64,000 nucleotides of DNA from Vombatus ursinus (GCF_900497805.2 NW_020954562.1:22036347-22100346), one strand, 5' to 3'; positions 43,231 through 56,417 are shown, numbered from the stretch's first letter. Notes: a model not told the origin generated them from the letters alone. A program made the numbers and translations.

Positions 43231-43342
43231 TCCAGCCCTTCTTAAACTGTGGGTCATGACACCATATGGGATTGCACCCCACAGTTTAAGAAGCAATGAA
43301 GGGGGTCGCAGGTGGAAAAAGTTTAAGAAGCCCTGCAGGGCA
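43231..43342. mobile_element. hAT-type MITE
   Basis: cagcccttcttaaactgtgg at the left pairs with the right end, which read in reverse is cagggcttcttaaac. The interior ggtcatgacaccatatggga resembles a marsupial hAT element. Confidence 0.75.
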
Positions 43343-43890
43343 ACTCAAAGAAGGTGCTGACCTGCATTTGCAGAGGGAGTTGCTTAAATTGAAAACTTCC
43401 CGCACTAATGAAATCATAGGTCTGGACTGTGTATCTCATCCTTTTCCCTTACCTATAAAAAGGAAGAACAATATAGGATAATAGGCTGGAGGCAGATGGG
43501 ATCAAGTGAGATATTTCTTTATTTATTGATTCATTTGTTTATTTATTTTAACATTAAAGACGGAATTCTAGGCATGTGTATAAGCAGTAGATAAAAAAGA
43601 CTAAAAACTAATGATGGGGAGGTAGGGCATGGAAATGATCATTGAGATAATCTGCTGGAAAAAATAGGAAGGGATGGGATCAAGGATATAAGTGGAGGGA
43701 TTGACCATCTCTTAATTAAAAAGTAAAGGAGGAGAGAATTGAGGGTGATGTAAATGGCTTTTAGATGAAGGCGTTCACAGGGAAGGCCTCAGTTTTCTCA
43801 GTATGTTGTAAGGGGAAGCCCTCTTCTCAGAGAGTAGGGAGGGGTTCTTGTGCGGGGTGCTTGAAGAGGGAAGAGAAGGTGTCCACAGTT

Positions 43891-45104
43891 AACAACAAAC
43901 TCTTACCTGTGGGTGAGAACCTGCAAGAGAAGCACATCCACAAATGTTCTCTTAAGTTCATATATTCACAATGGAAACAGGAGACAAAGTTTCCTTACAG
44001 AATAAGATCTCTTTATGTAAAAACCTACAAGAACAGATGCACATAAAAAAATAAACAAAAAAAGTTGCAAAAAAAAAAATCCTGGCACTGTTTGTTTCTT
44101 CTTTTAGTTCAGTTCCACATGTACCCTTACTATCCTGCTGGGATAATATAGGAGATTATATTTAACACTCCACCATTAGAATCTGAAAACCCTCCTCAGT
44201 AGGTTATAATACCCTGGACAACCTTGGGAAGCCGAGTTCTGAAAGCCCGCCAAGCCCTTGGTTTTCTCTTTTGCATGTCAATTCTTTTGCTCAGAGAAGG
44301 CTTTTAGTTAGACAGTCTGGGAACAAGCCTCATCAAAGACATGACCTTTGAAGAAAAAGTATCCATTTCTCTTCTCTCTGGGGGTTTTTGTCTCTGTGGG
44401 ACAGGGAAATGTGGAGTACAGAAAATAAGGGCTTTATTCCAAAGGAATGAGCCAAAGGGGATGAATAAAAAGGAGACTGGCAGGAGCCTGAGGCTCAATG
44501 GTAGGGTTTGGTGACTATCGGAGGGCCAAATGGTCTAGTGAGCTTGGACATCAATTCCCACGGTTATTCAGCTTACGTCAATTCTAAATGCCCTGGAAAT
44601 TATGCGTGAAAGCCTGCACTGGACCTTCGGAAACATACTCTCATAGGAGACAGTTACTTGAGATTAATTACAGGATCGATGGGACGTGAAAGGGCTTTTC
44701 TTTGTAAGAACAGATGAGGGCAGCTGATTACAAAGATGTCATCCTTAATATTCCTGAGATACTTATGTGATACATACCCCACTGTCTGTGCTTCAGCCGA
44801 CTTCTCATTGGCTTTCCAAGTTTTTCATTTAGTCTTCAAAATATATGGTACATAAAGGTTTTTGTTGTTTGTTTTTTAGTTGGAGAGGTTCTAGGGAAGC
44901 CCACGCCTGCTTTGCCCTATAGACAGTTGACATTCAAGTTGGAGACACTTAGGTTTTCCTAGTGTTCTTTCCCCCATTTTACCTCTCCAACACACACGTG
45001 TGCACACATGAATGCTTGAACGTACACACAGTTTCGTGGGTGATATTCTGAGTAAAGATAGCATCTTCTCCAAATCAGTTCTGGGCTTTAGGCCATGACA
45101 AAGC
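43891..45104. other. No gene recognised; relative of the 36.1-kb segment inside
   Basis: The blocks gctgggataatatagga (44139), cagtaggttataatacc (44198) and gagttctgaaagcc (44234) match the exon-like segment at 36171-36246, with about 45 extra bases between the first two. Otherwise nothing recognised. Confidence 0.45.
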
Positions 45105-45400
45105 AGGTAGCAGCATGAAACAAAAATGCTGGATTTGTAGTCTCATAAATGATGTTCAGATTCAGACTGTGCTGCTTACAACCAATGAGACCTTGGGTAA
45201 TTCATTTAACCTTCTTATCTTCCATTTCCTCACCTGTGAGGATATGAGGGGATTGGATTAGATGACTTCTGAAATCACTGTAGTTCTATGACCCTCTGAC
45301 TTCTTTCTGCCTCAGTTTTTTAACATTTAAAATGAGAGGCTTGGACTAGGTGATCCTAAATAGCCCCTCCAACTCTAAATCTATGATCCTATTATCCTTA
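45105..45400 (+). repeat. MIR/THER-type SINEs, two pieces
   Basis: The first piece runs from agcaggtagcagcatgaaac to ttctatgaccctctgacttc. The second has cctcagttttttaacattta and ccctccaactctaaatctat. Both are sense. Confidence 0.7.
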
Positions 45401-47009
45401 ACAAATTTAATTATTGATCAAATCAAATTTAATTCTGATTGATGCAAAATGGAAACAGTGAACTTGCTTCCTGTGTTGGACCACCTCTAAAGGATATTAT
45501 AACAAATAAGTAAAGAAGTATTTCTTGTGGGCTCTGGAAATAGCAGAAGAGACAGAAACTCCTAGGATTCTTCTTAAATCAGTCACAGAACTTGAATCCA
45601 ATGAATGGCAACCTGAGCATACCCTATTTTACTGCTCTGAACTTGTTCTCTCACTTGTCACTGTGTAGGAATCACCAGGATAACTGAGGCTGTCAACCAG
45701 GAAGAACTTCATGCCTTCCATAAATCACCAAGTCAAGTTTCAAGTAAAAGTCACATGGCAATCCTGGAAATGAATTTTACTTGAAACAAAGCAGGGATCA
45801 GAAGATATAGCCTGGGATTTGGGAATGAATAAATGTAAGATTCACTTAAGAGATTTTACCTCTTCAGAAAATATATGGTAAACAGTCCCATTACCTGACC
45901 TATATATCTTTGCTGTGTTTGTCATAATAAGATGGAAACCTAATGCAACTTCACTGAAATCTTTACTGCAGAATACAGGAGAGTGGGTATTAGGTACAAA
46001 GTCTTGGGAAATAACATTTTAGCATAAACTTGCCTGTAACTCTGATAAATAACTGTCACATATTATTGATCTTCAAGTTTTAAAAAGAACCATGGGACTT
46101 AGTTTCCTATCAATATACTCCAATACTTTCTTCCAATGGAATTAATACTAGTTTATCAAGAAAGGCTACCATCAAAAGATCCAGGTGGAATTCTGATATT
46201 TATTTGATAAAACATGTAATCATCTTGATGCCAGAAATTGACAGCTCCAAGAAAATTTGTTTTGGGCAATCCATTAAAAGTATACTGACGGGTAAAATTA
46301 GAAAACTAAGTTGATGGAGAATCTGATCTATGCCTGTGTGAGAGAAGAGTTCCTTGGTCCCTGAGAGACATGGTTAATGACCACCTTCTATTCCTTTGTC
46401 ATCTGTCATTATTTCTGTATGCTTCTTCCTATACGGTCTTCTAAAAGTGCATTAAAATAAGTATTAATCAGTAGCTGCTTCAGTTCTTCCAGCCCCAGAA
46501 TTATTTGTATGGTTCAAACTCTCCATAAACTTCTGCTTTCAATGGGAAAGAGGGTGGACTGTACTGAGAACAGCATCTATAGCCAAAGACATATCTTTTT
46601 CAAATAACCCTTTTAGAAAATTGAAGGGGAGCATTAGGTACCAATTTTAAAGTCTGAATATTTCTCTGTTGTGGCAAAAATTTGCCACTAAGATCTTTAA
46701 AAAGAGAAGATTGAACAGATATCTTGAGTCTGTTGTTTGGGCTGTATAAATGACATACTTGAAAAGGACATGAGTAGGGCAGTGGTAAAAAAAAAGGATT
46801 TTGTTAAGCAACACCTGTTTTCTTTCTTGTTATAAATTCTTCTGAGATAGATTTCTTCAATTAGCTTTCCATTTCTCCACCTGCCACCCCAGTTAACACA
46901 AAGCTGAATTTTAAAATCGAAAGGCTCATGGCTTAAGGGAATTTTTTTTTCATAGAGAGATATAGTGGCCTATGTCTGTCTGTCTGTCTGTCTCTCTCCT
47001 TTTGGTTCA
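45401..47009. other. No gene recognised
   Basis: A long stretch without a named repeat or a convincing coding frame. A TGTC run lies at 46974-46995. Confidence 0.4.
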
Positions 47010-48415
47010 CTATTGTTAACAACTATTAACTGTTCTTAAGTAGATCTCTTCTTGTTAACTGTTGAAATGATCTATGAGTATCTAATTTTGTTCCAATATT
47101 AAACACAGATGACCAGGATACAGACCCAATTCAGAACCAGACCGGAACACTTTCATGTATAATATACACATGTTACATGTATATGTACATGCACGTATAT
47201 GTGTATATGTATTTGAAGGAGTTCTGTATATACACTTGGGTGGCCAGTGAAGTAGTTGGAAGATATTTTATATATACATATATATGTGTGTGTGTGTATA
47301 TATATGTATGTATATATAGTATATATATACATACATATGTACACATACATACATTTACAGAAGAAGTTCTATATATACACATATATACATACTTGCATAC
47401 TTGGGTGGCCAGTGACATAGTTGGAAGATAGATATGGGTATAGATATATATATACACATACATACATATATAAACAAGATATTAATTTATATTTTGTATA
47501 TCCACTTATTTCACATATATTTATATATAATCTATCTATATTTCTATAATATATAATATTTTTCTGGAGATATGTAGCTGTCTTATTTCTAAACAATGAG
47601 CTGAAGGAAGTGAATAAAAATAATAAATGACAAATATAATGAATAAAAATAGATCTCCATATATGAAAATCTATATCTACATTTTTATCTATATATCTGC
47701 ATCCATTGATCATGATATCTCTATATCTCTGTCTCTATATTTATGTCATCTATATCTGTCTGTATCTTTCTAGATCTCTAGATATATACATATATGCATG
47801 CATGTATGTATGTGTATAACGAATGTATTCTGGGCAGGACCTGACTCAAGAGGGTCACTCCCCCTGGTAGTTTGTGTTAAATATGGGACAAAATTTAGAC
47901 AGTTAACAAAAAGGAGATTTACTTACGAACAATTAACAGTTACCTAAAAAAAGAGATTTATATATATATTTGTATATTTATAATAAATAGATGTATATAT
48001 GTGTGTATGTGTGTATGTGTATATATATGTGTATAGATATATAGATATATGTATAGATATATACATACACAGAGAGAGAGAGAGACAACACAAACATAGG
48101 CCCCTATTTCTCTTTATGAAAAAAAAAATTCCCCTAAGCCATAAGCCCTTCAGTTTCAAAACTCATCTTTGTGGCAATCTTAGCTAGGGTGGTAGGTAGA
48201 ATAGTTGAATTCTATGTATTTATATATAATATATATTTATTATATACATGTATCTATATATACACAAGTGTGTGCGTGTATGTGTGTGTGTGTATGTGTG
48301 TTGCTTGTGTTCTGGACTGGGCTTGATTCAGACTAGTCCTCTGGTAGTTTGTGTTTAATGATGAAATAAAATTAGACACTCCATGAGTCATTCAACTGTT
48401 AAAGAAAGGAGATAG
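47010..48415. repeat. TA/TG-rich cluster with three copies of a ~125-bp unit
   Basis: Unit copies lie at 47010-47156 (minus), 47820-47945 (plus) and 48300-48415 (plus). They share tggtagtttgtgtt or its relative, an acaaaattagaca block and an aacagttaacaa block. Between them are TATA/TGTG runs and a 48-bp phrase ending cttgggtggccagtga that occurs at 47237 and 47402. The family is unknown. Confidence 0.65.
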
Positions 48416-49671
48416 CCATAAGAGGAGGATATTTAACAAGTGTAGGCATTGAAGATACTGTTAATTAATTAATTTTAGCTAAGTGCCCCTGCCTGAGTTG
48501 CCTGTCATGATCTGTTAGCCAAGAATCAAGATTCCCTGGAGATACTCATTGGCTATTTTATACTGTATATTTTATGCTGTAAATTTGTAGAAGAGTATGT
48601 CCAGGTTCAGGGAGGGAAAATTCTAGTATTACTTTTCTTACTATTCTATTTCATTAAATGTCTACTAGATAGTACAAGTAAACATACTGGTGAGAGTTTC
48701 TGAGAATCCTTTAAACCTGGAGTATTTTTCTAGGGACTCCAAATATCCGTATGTGAGACAAACATGCCCTAGGATCTATACAATTGTATTTAATGACAAA
48801 AAACCAAAAAGATAGTGTTTGTGACACAAAAGTGAGCAAAGAAAGTATGTGTGTGGAGTATTAGATAGGTGTTAGATTAAATAAGTATTAGATAGTATTA
48901 GATAAGTGTTAGGAAGGTATTAGATAGATGCATTTGAGTCAGGCAATCCTCTGATTTTTCTTCTGTTAGTATGTCCTGCTGGTGAAACCTCCCCTGCTAA
49001 GGTAACCAGGAAGGTATGTCCTATTTGTGTTTTCCTGGGAGCATCTTATTTGTCTGCATCTGGATTGGCAATCTGCTTCAAGGTCAGGGCATCTCTAATT
49101 CTATTCAGGCAGTTGCTGTGTGTTGATTTTGTGCCTTTGACTAAGTGAGTATTAAAACTTGATTCTATTGAGACCTTTACTGTAGGGTATATTCATGGCA
49201 GTTGCTAGGTATTTATTCCTTTTTTCTCTGCCTGAATTTTTAAGTATTGACTTCCCATCCTTTCAGTAAGACCTCCTGCCATCATTCTACCCACTGGAAA
49301 AGATGGTAGCCAGGGCTGATTTTTGCCTTTTTGTCAGTGCCAAGTGAGTTGATGGCACCAGCTGTTTCTACATCTGAGAGAAATTGGCTGCTTGATAAAA
49401 TCTAGTTGGCTAGCCTAATCCTAGGTAAGAAGAAACAGATTTTAATAGTCAGGTGGAAGGATTTCTGGCAGTGACCAAAAATATTAGCTGACTTTTATGC
49501 AGAAGGACATGCTTGAAATTTTAAGGAGATATGAAGGCTTTAAGGTTCCTACTCAAGGCTCATTAGAAACCCACAGAGTGTCTGGAAAATGGTTTTTGGT
49601 TTATAAACCCCAGTTGTTAACAGCTTTTTTTCTCCTAAATGATAATAATGCCACATGTATCTAATGATTTG
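48416..49671. other. No gene recognised
   Basis: At 48852-48925 the words attagata and gtattagata recur several times, a short degenerate repeat. Nothing else recognised. Confidence 0.45.
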
Positions 49672-49815
49672 TCTGAATTATTTTGTGTCATAATAACCCC
49701 TATGAGATTGGTACTACCAGCATTATTATTCCTTTTTAACGGAGGAGAAAACTAGCTCTAGAATTGTTAGGTTTGCTCATGGTTACACAGCTAGTAATTG
49801 TCAGTGGATAGATTT
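49672..49815 (-). repeat. MIR fragment
   Basis: ataataacccctatgagatt, then cctttttaacggaggagaaa and tggttacacagctagtaatt are antisense landmarks. Confidence 0.7.
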
Positions 49816-50424
49816 TTAGTTCACGTTGCTTCTCTAAAAGATGAGGATTTCTGATACTGTGATTCATAATTAGTGTGGTGAGGACTATTTATTTCTTATT
49901 TTGTTCTATCCACTTTCTAAGGGCAATAATACTGAGGGAATTATTTCTAGTTATTTCCATTATAATACATATGGCAGAAAAAGCCCAAGTCATTTGGATA
50001 ACCCAGTTGTACCAAGAAGGACTTGTGAGTACTTGAGAGACCACAGGTTATTAATTGGGCTGTTTTGTCTGATTTTTATACCTGTGGAAAGTGCTCATTC
50101 ATATTGGATTTAAGCTACCCCAATGTCTGGGGAAAAATAGGATGATATGTCCTCACCTTTTGTTGGTTATAGACACTAAATAGAAGATGAGAGGACTGGG
50201 GTGTGTTTCTGACTCCATGTTTATTTCTGTACAGCCAAAAGTCATTGGAGGCCATAACAGAAGAGAGGAACTTTGAGAGAGCTATTTCTTCTGCCAAGAT
50301 AGGCAACATACTCTGAAGTATTCTTTATACTATACTGTTAAGAAGGTCCACAGAAAAGAAAATTTACCTCTTGTAAATAACTAGGAATTATAGGGAAAGA
50401 TATCAGCTAAAAGGGCTTAGACTT
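49816..50424. other. No gene recognised
   Basis: Frames at 49901-50113 and 50115-50309 are unrecognised. Confidence 0.45.
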
Positions 50425-50580
50425 ACAAAATATTAACCCTGGAAGGAATATTAGTGATCGGCTACTTTAGCCTCCACAATTTACTGGAACTTGAGGTCCA
50501 GGGAAACGACATGACTTACCAAAATTTATAAAGCTAAGAAGTGACAGAGGCAGAATTTGAAACCATCTTTTCTAACTGAA
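50425..50580 (-). repeat. MIR3/THER-type SINE fragment
   Basis: ccctggaaggaatattagtg, then cttgaggtccagggaaacga and gtgacagaggcagaatttga are antisense landmarks. Confidence 0.65.
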
Positions 50581-51104
50581 TCTGCTAAAAGTACAGAAAG
50601 ATTGAATTTAATGACAATATCTAATATGTGGGAATTGTTGACTCCTCATTGTTATCAAATTACAAAATGGGCAACATTAGAAAAATTCAAAGATTTTACT
50701 TTGTATTTCATGCAGATATTTTGACAGTTATAGGCAAAATTACTAACTGAGCAGATTAATGTCACTAAGTTTAAGTTTGGAAGTTTAGTACTTGAGACAC
50801 TATTTCATCTTCCAAAACTGATCCTTACCTCTCCTTCTGGGTAATCTGCCATTAAGTTACATCTTGGCTATGTGTTCTGAACAGGAGACACTCAGTTTGT
50901 GAGGCTTCCCTGCTGACTCCTCCCTATCCCCAGGGAGATAGTAGAATGATTTTCTTTCTAACAAAAATTATAGTCTTTCATAAATATAATGCTAAACTAA
51001 ATATCAGTATTCCCCTATACTGTATTTAAAATATGATACATAAACAAGATATAAACTCAGTCAAGTGAAACAAGTAGGAAAAATTAGGTAAATTCTTACT
51101 AAAT
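50581..51104. other. No gene recognised
   Basis: AT-rich; no repeat or coding frame recognised. Confidence 0.45.
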
Positions 51105-51430
51105 TTAAATTGTGTTGTTTGATCCAATCATAAAAAACTCATGATGAAAAATGCTCCAGAGAAAAAACTGATGTCTGAATACAGACTGAAGCATGCTATT
51201 TTTTACTTTTTTTTGTTTGTTTGAGTCTTCTGGCACAAAATGACCAATATGGAAATGTTTTACATGATTGCACATGTATAACCTATATCAGATTGCTTAC
51301 CATCTCAGGGAGTGGAGAGGGGAGAGAGGAACAGATCATTTGGAACTCAAAACTTTAAAAAAATAATGATGAATGTTAAAAATTGTTTTTACATGTAATT
51401 GGGTGAAAATAAAATATTAAAAATTAATTG
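51105..51430 (+). mobile_element. L1 LINE 3' end
   Basis: Sense L1 3' UTR: aaaaactcatgatgaaaaat, then cctatatcagattgcttacc, aatgatgaatgttaaaaatt and an A-rich end with aataaaatattaaaaatt. Confidence 0.85.
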
Positions 51431-52111
51431 TATTATTAGCTTGTTCTTTTTTCTTTCCTTTTGTTTCATTTTTAGCTCTTTCACTTGCTTATTTGTTGCC
51501 AGATCTCTCTCCTGCGCACCAACTCCCTTCTCCACATATGCCAGGTTTTAGGTGATGAGGCTCTCCAATTCCGCTTGGAGCTAAAATGTTTATTCCTTTA
51601 TTTTTCTTCATAGCTACAATCTTTAGTTGCTATTTTTTTGACTCTTCCTTGCTCAGGTGCTAGACAAGTTTCAAGAGAAATCAGCTATTGGTCAAAGAGA
51701 ATTGGCAATGTTTCTAAGAAAACTAATTCTTCCTTTGTGTGGTAGATTCTAGAAAAGAGAAATTAAAGTTATGGTTGACTATACATTCCATTATGAAACT
51801 TCATGGTTGTTATTGGATGACTAGGGAGGGTAACTTTCTACTCTTGTCTTTGAAAAGGGGAGTGACCTTTCTTTCCCTCTCAAAAATTTTTTTTTAAGTT
51901 TAGTTTTTACTTCTCTAACTGGTTGTGGCAAAATATGAATTAATAAGCCAGGGTATCCCTGAGAATAACTGAAACTTTTATAAACTGCTTTAAGATAGAA
52001 TCTATTTTATCAAGAGACATGGAATAACAAACCTAAAGCTTTTAAGAGAACATAACCTAAACAAAATTAAATGTAATCTTTTTGATACTCAAAAACCCAA
52101 TGAGATTATTG
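51431..52111. other. No gene recognised
   Basis: No recognised repeat or coding frame. Confidence 0.45.
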
Positions 52112-52445
52112 ACATAAAGAAAGCCCCATATATGCTAAAATATTTATAACAGCACTTGTTATGGTAGCAAAGAACTGCAGTTAAATTTGATGTCCATAAT
52201 TGGAGAATGGTTAAACAGCTTGTGGTATAGGAATATAATGGATTTAAAATGATGTAAAAAAAGTGATATGATGGATATTGAGCATCATAAAAAGGCATAC
52301 ATGAACTGATGAAAAGGAAGGTAGGCGGTCAGGAGAACAATGTAAATGGAAAGAATAACTACCATGAAATAATCCAAAATGACTATCATGAAATTACAAA
52401 GAAAATCTTGGCCCCAGAGAAGGGATATGAGAAGACACCTCCCTT
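52112..52445 (+). mobile_element. L1 LINE, ORF2 3' end fragment
   Basis: aaaatatttataacagcact, then tggtagcaaagaactgcagt, attggagaatggttaaacag and acatgaactgatgaaaagga follow L1 ORF2 3' order. The frame is broken. Confidence 0.8.
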
Positions 52446-52483
52446 ATTCCTTTAGAGGTAATTATTATTATTGTTGTTGTCAT

Positions 52484-52512
52484 ATCATCATCATCATCAT
52501 CATCATCATCAT
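52484..52512. repeat. (ATC)n microsatellite
   Basis: About nine ATC units. Confidence 0.95.
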
Positions 52513-53049
52513 TTTGTGAGTGTGATGGACACATTTTGAAATCTAGGGAAGCCAGTGGACCTCTTCTCAGATGATTTTTGTTTAATTGAAAGAAATGCTA
52601 ACTTTAAACTAGGATAGATAAATAAAGACACACACACACACATTTTCCTCATCTGAGTTAAGGTCCCCTTAAATCTATCAATGAACCCTTGAGGGTCTAT
52701 GGACTCTAGGATAGGAACTCCTGCCTTAATTATTGGTTGTTGAGAATTGATGTGGCTAAACAACCTGGGGGCACAGTTTGGTGATGAGTTTCTGTTAGCT
52801 AGGCTAGTTCTCTGATAGCAGACTTACAGGCAATTACTTTGTGTAGGACCTTAGAGAGCTTGTGCTCTATTGGCATAGTTTTTCAGAAGTCAGGGTCAAC
52901 TCTACAGCACTACAAGCAATTAGAGGGCTTTTAAAGATGATATGTAAAAAAATAATTTGATTTACACATTTTTTCCATTTGTGCTTCTCCTTTTCTATCT
53001 CCCCTCCTCCCTTGGCTTCCATTACCTTGCTCTCTTCTGAATTACGCAT
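52513..53049. other. No gene recognised
   Basis: A short CA run lies at 52629-52642. Frames on the minus strand are unrecognised. Confidence 0.45.
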
Positions 53050-53290
53050 GCTCAGTGGTGCAGTGGATAGACTGGGGTAGTTGGAGTCAGGCAGACCTGA
53101 GTTCAAATCCTTTTCCACACACTTACTAGATGTGTAAACTTCTGAAAGCCACTTAACTGCTCAGTTTCTTCATCTGCACAATGAGGATAATTATAGTACC
53201 TACATCACAGGGTTGTTGTGAAGATCAAATGAAATAACATGTAAATTGCTTTGCAAACCTTGAAGCTCTGTATAAATATTAGCTGCTGTA
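53050..53290 (+). repeat. CORE-SINE (MIR/THER type)
   Basis: A full-looking sense copy: cagtggtgcagtggatagac, ggagtcaggcagacctgagt, cacagggttgttgtgaagat and ctctgtataaatattagctg. Confidence 0.85.
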
Positions 53291-53299
53291 TTGTTGTTG

Positions 53300-54182
53300 T
53301 AACTGAATATCTACCCAGTCCTCCATATTCTGTTGAGCTAGGTCATCCTGTTTCCTGCCTCCTAAGCTTGCTTTTTCAACTAGAATATGTCAATAGCCTT
53401 TCTATTTTTTTGGTGATCTTGATTGCTCTAATGGGTTCAATAATCATCTCTATGCCAACAACGTTCAAGCCATTAGGGGTGGTATATACAGCCCTAATCT
53501 CTCCCCTAACCTCCAGGCTTCCGTTGCCAACTTCCATTCAATCTTGGGCATTTTTACTCAAATTAACCATGTCTAACACGGAACTTACCACCTTCCTTCC
53601 CAAATCTACCCCTCTCACAGATTTTCCTATTTTTATGATAGATGATTTCCCTTCAGTCACCTCAGTCATGATCTCAGAATCATTTCTGATTCTTCTTCCA
53701 TGAAATTATAATAAGCCAACCCTTATGCTTGAAATAATCTCCTTTCTCAGCGTTGTTACTCAGAATCCTCTTTCTTTAAGGATTAGTTCTTGTGCTGTGT
53801 TCATTGTGAAGTTCCCAATTGCTGGTGCCCTTTCCTTCAGTTCTTTGCTGTGACATGTTGTATCCACCTTGCTAGGATGTCTGCTTTTTGAGGGCAAAAT
53901 ACATTTCATTTTTGTAACCCTAGCATCTAAAAGTCAGTGAGGTACAATGGACAGAACGATGAATCTTGCATCAGAAGATTTGATCTTAAATCATACTTTG
54001 TCACTTATTTGTGTGACAGTGGACAAGTCAGTTCATCTCTCTGGTTTTCCATTTCCTCCTTTAAAAAAATGAAGAGTTTGGATTCAATGACTTGTAAGGT
54101 CCTTTCCCGTTCAAAATTTATGATGCTAGAATGGTGCTTAGTATCTAGCAGTCACTTAAATAAATGCTTGTTCAATTGAATT
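53300..54182 (+). repeat. L2 LINE 3' region, interrupted by a SINE
   Basis: Sense L2 with ccaggcttccgttgccaact, ctaacacggaacttaccacc, tctgattcttcttccatgaa and the tail cacttaaataaatgcttgtt. A 150-codon open stretch (53251-53703) is chance openness of L2 sequence. A SINE splits the tail at 53931. Confidence 0.8.
53931..54130 (+). repeat. MIR/THER-type SINE inside the L2 tail
   Basis: gtgaggtacaatggacagaa, the cacttatttgtgtgacagtg block and tgacttgtaaggtcctttcc follow sense order. Confidence 0.75.
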
Positions 54183-56415
54183 GTTTATTATTTCCTTTGT
54201 ACTAAATTGCACCTCAAATTTCAGAGATATAGGGATATATAAATATATCATATATATATATCAATATGAATACTTATGTACTGGCAAAATATAAATAATT
54301 TGAATTGGTAGGTTTAGTCTCTGAGAATTCTAGAGAACAGACTACTGTGGCAGGGGCCAGATAGACAAATCCACCTGACTTATCCCCTGTTTAAACTTTG
54401 ATAATTTCATCTTTCAGCTCTGGGAATCTAAGATTAGGACTGGGTTCTATGGTGTATACAAAGATGGAGTGTCTATTCACAACTTGGGAGCCTTTTGCCA
54501 CCAGTGTATATGTATTCTTTTGAGGTGTGGGGTGGGAAAGTGGGAAGACTATAATGTTACCTAATTTAATGGTTTGAGTCTGGAAATAAATATAAAAGTA
54601 TCCCATCATCACGTATTTTCTTGCTTTGGTAGCAGAAGCCCAATGAAGATTTAAGAATTTAGTCAACAATGTTCAAGTACCAAGAAATGAAAGCCTTAAG
54701 CTAAGTGTGGGAGATTTTGTTTTTTGAAGCATCATAAAGTTTGCAAGGACACCTAGCTCTTCCAAGAGACTCTTCAAGTTTGAATTAATGTTACTTCTAT
54801 TATTTATAACTAGGAAGATGGAGGGAGAAAGAACAAGACTTTTGGTGAGTTTTTAATCTCTCACGTCATTATGATTGATATAGATTGTCATTGTGGTAGG
54901 GGGAAAGAGCGACATTGTTGGAGTAGAAAGGATGAATCACAAACTACTGAGAAGAGGGAGTGGGAAAAGCGAATGGAAAAGGTGATAAAGGAAATTAAAG
55001 AGACTGAGACTAATGATGTGAAACAGTGGGAGAGAATCACTCTTTCAATGGACTGTGTATAGGGCTACATAATTCAGTCTAAAAATAATCAGCCAGAACT
55101 CTTAAAATTAACCATGACTTTAATCTGTTGCATGTAACGGGCAGTTAGCTTTACCCAGTCCTCTTAGCCTCACTCTTCTTCCTTGATGGTATTATGAAAA
55201 GGTTTATTAAGGATGAGCTTGACTGCTCTGCTCTTCTTCCTCCCCAATCACAAGGACCCCTACACACTTATTGGTATGGGGTAGGTTCATGTAAATATTT
55301 TCCATCTGGCTCCAACGGTGCTGGCCATAGTTATAGACTATGGTCTTTGTTACAAGTACCTCCTAAATCCCAAAGTTATGTAGGCAGAGGTTGTAAATGA
55401 GTTGGGAACTCTGGGAGAAGTGATTATCTATTATAAAACTGACCCTGAAAATCCCTTTTTGATTGGTGGTTGCCTTTATCTCCTACTACATCTAAGTCTG
55501 GCTCCCACTATGTGTTACTTCACTCCTGGACTTCTCACCATGCCAAAGCTGTTTGCCCTATATCCACAACACTGCTTCTCCCTTTCCTTTCTCTTAAAGT
55601 AAGAGGGATGAAAAAACAAAATCGGAAAAATGGATTGTCTGTTGTGTACCTTCAAAAGTAGATGGATAAGAAATTATGGAGAGAAGAGGGAAGAAAAATG
55701 AAAAGATCTTTTCTCTAACCTGAATTTTTTCTTGTGTTGAATTAAGTTTTATTAATTATTAATTGGCTCTTTCTATCAAATTCAGCTCTGGCTATACTCC
55801 TGTATTCCTGATGGAGGTATTGTCAATGAGATCAGTCCCCCTTTGAAACAAACAATTATGAAACAGAACATGTGATTATGGGCTTCAGGGGAAAAATATA
55901 ATCAATAACATAGCCAATAGAAAAAAAGAAGCAAAAAAAAAAACAAAAACAAAAACCAAAAACAAGTAAATGCACTACAGACCAGTGCTAGTTTATAGAA
56001 AGTAAACTAATTAGAGATTGTTGATACATTTTCATTTGGAATCACAGAAGACAAATTCTATTAGTGAGCAGATATGTTGCACACTCAGAAGAACATTGAC
56101 ATTAAACTTTTATAACACTTGGGAAAGATATAAACAGTCAGCTTATAGTACTTAAGAAAAACAAAATTAAATCTAAAGCATATGCTAAATGATGAAATTT
56201 AATTTAAATTCAGAGAAATAGTTTGCCATAAATCTCATATATATTACTGTATTTACTGAAAATCTCAAAACAAATAGGAACACAGCCTTCCACTCAAGTG
56301 GCAAAATCATTTCCCTTATACCAAGGAATTTGTCCTCTCACTCTGCCCCTCTGTTTTCAAAGAAGAAAGATCATCTGCCCCCTTCTTTGATACTTTTAAA
56401 AAGATAAATCACAGA
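54183..56415. other. No gene recognised; two unexplained frames
   Basis: A minus-strand frame at 54391-54669 contains NTYTLVAKGSQVVNRHSIFV and YTIEPSPNLRFPELKDEIIK, which look protein-like but match nothing I recall. Plus frames at 55194-55400 and 55402-55602 are likewise unrecognised. A broken old element or an unknown repeat is possible. Confidence 0.35.
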
Positions 56416-56417
56416 AG

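Larger units (their letters stand above)
42890..43890 (-). repeat. L2 LINE, RT region, interrupted
   Basis: Antisense L2 in two parts (42890-43110 and about 43345-43890): gtcaaatgcgaggtcaagaa, gttgaatgattaggttggaa, tagggcatggaaatgatcat and aggcctcagttttctcagta. A SINE piece and a hAT piece separate them. Confidence 0.75.

Noticed and set aside
47153-47713. Several tyrosine- and isoleucine-rich frames
   Set aside because: They are translations of TATA/TATG simple repeats.
53251-53703. A 150-codon plus-strand frame with hydrophobic stretches
   Set aside because: It begins in a CORE-SINE tail and runs through L2 3' sequence, so it is not a membrane protein gene.
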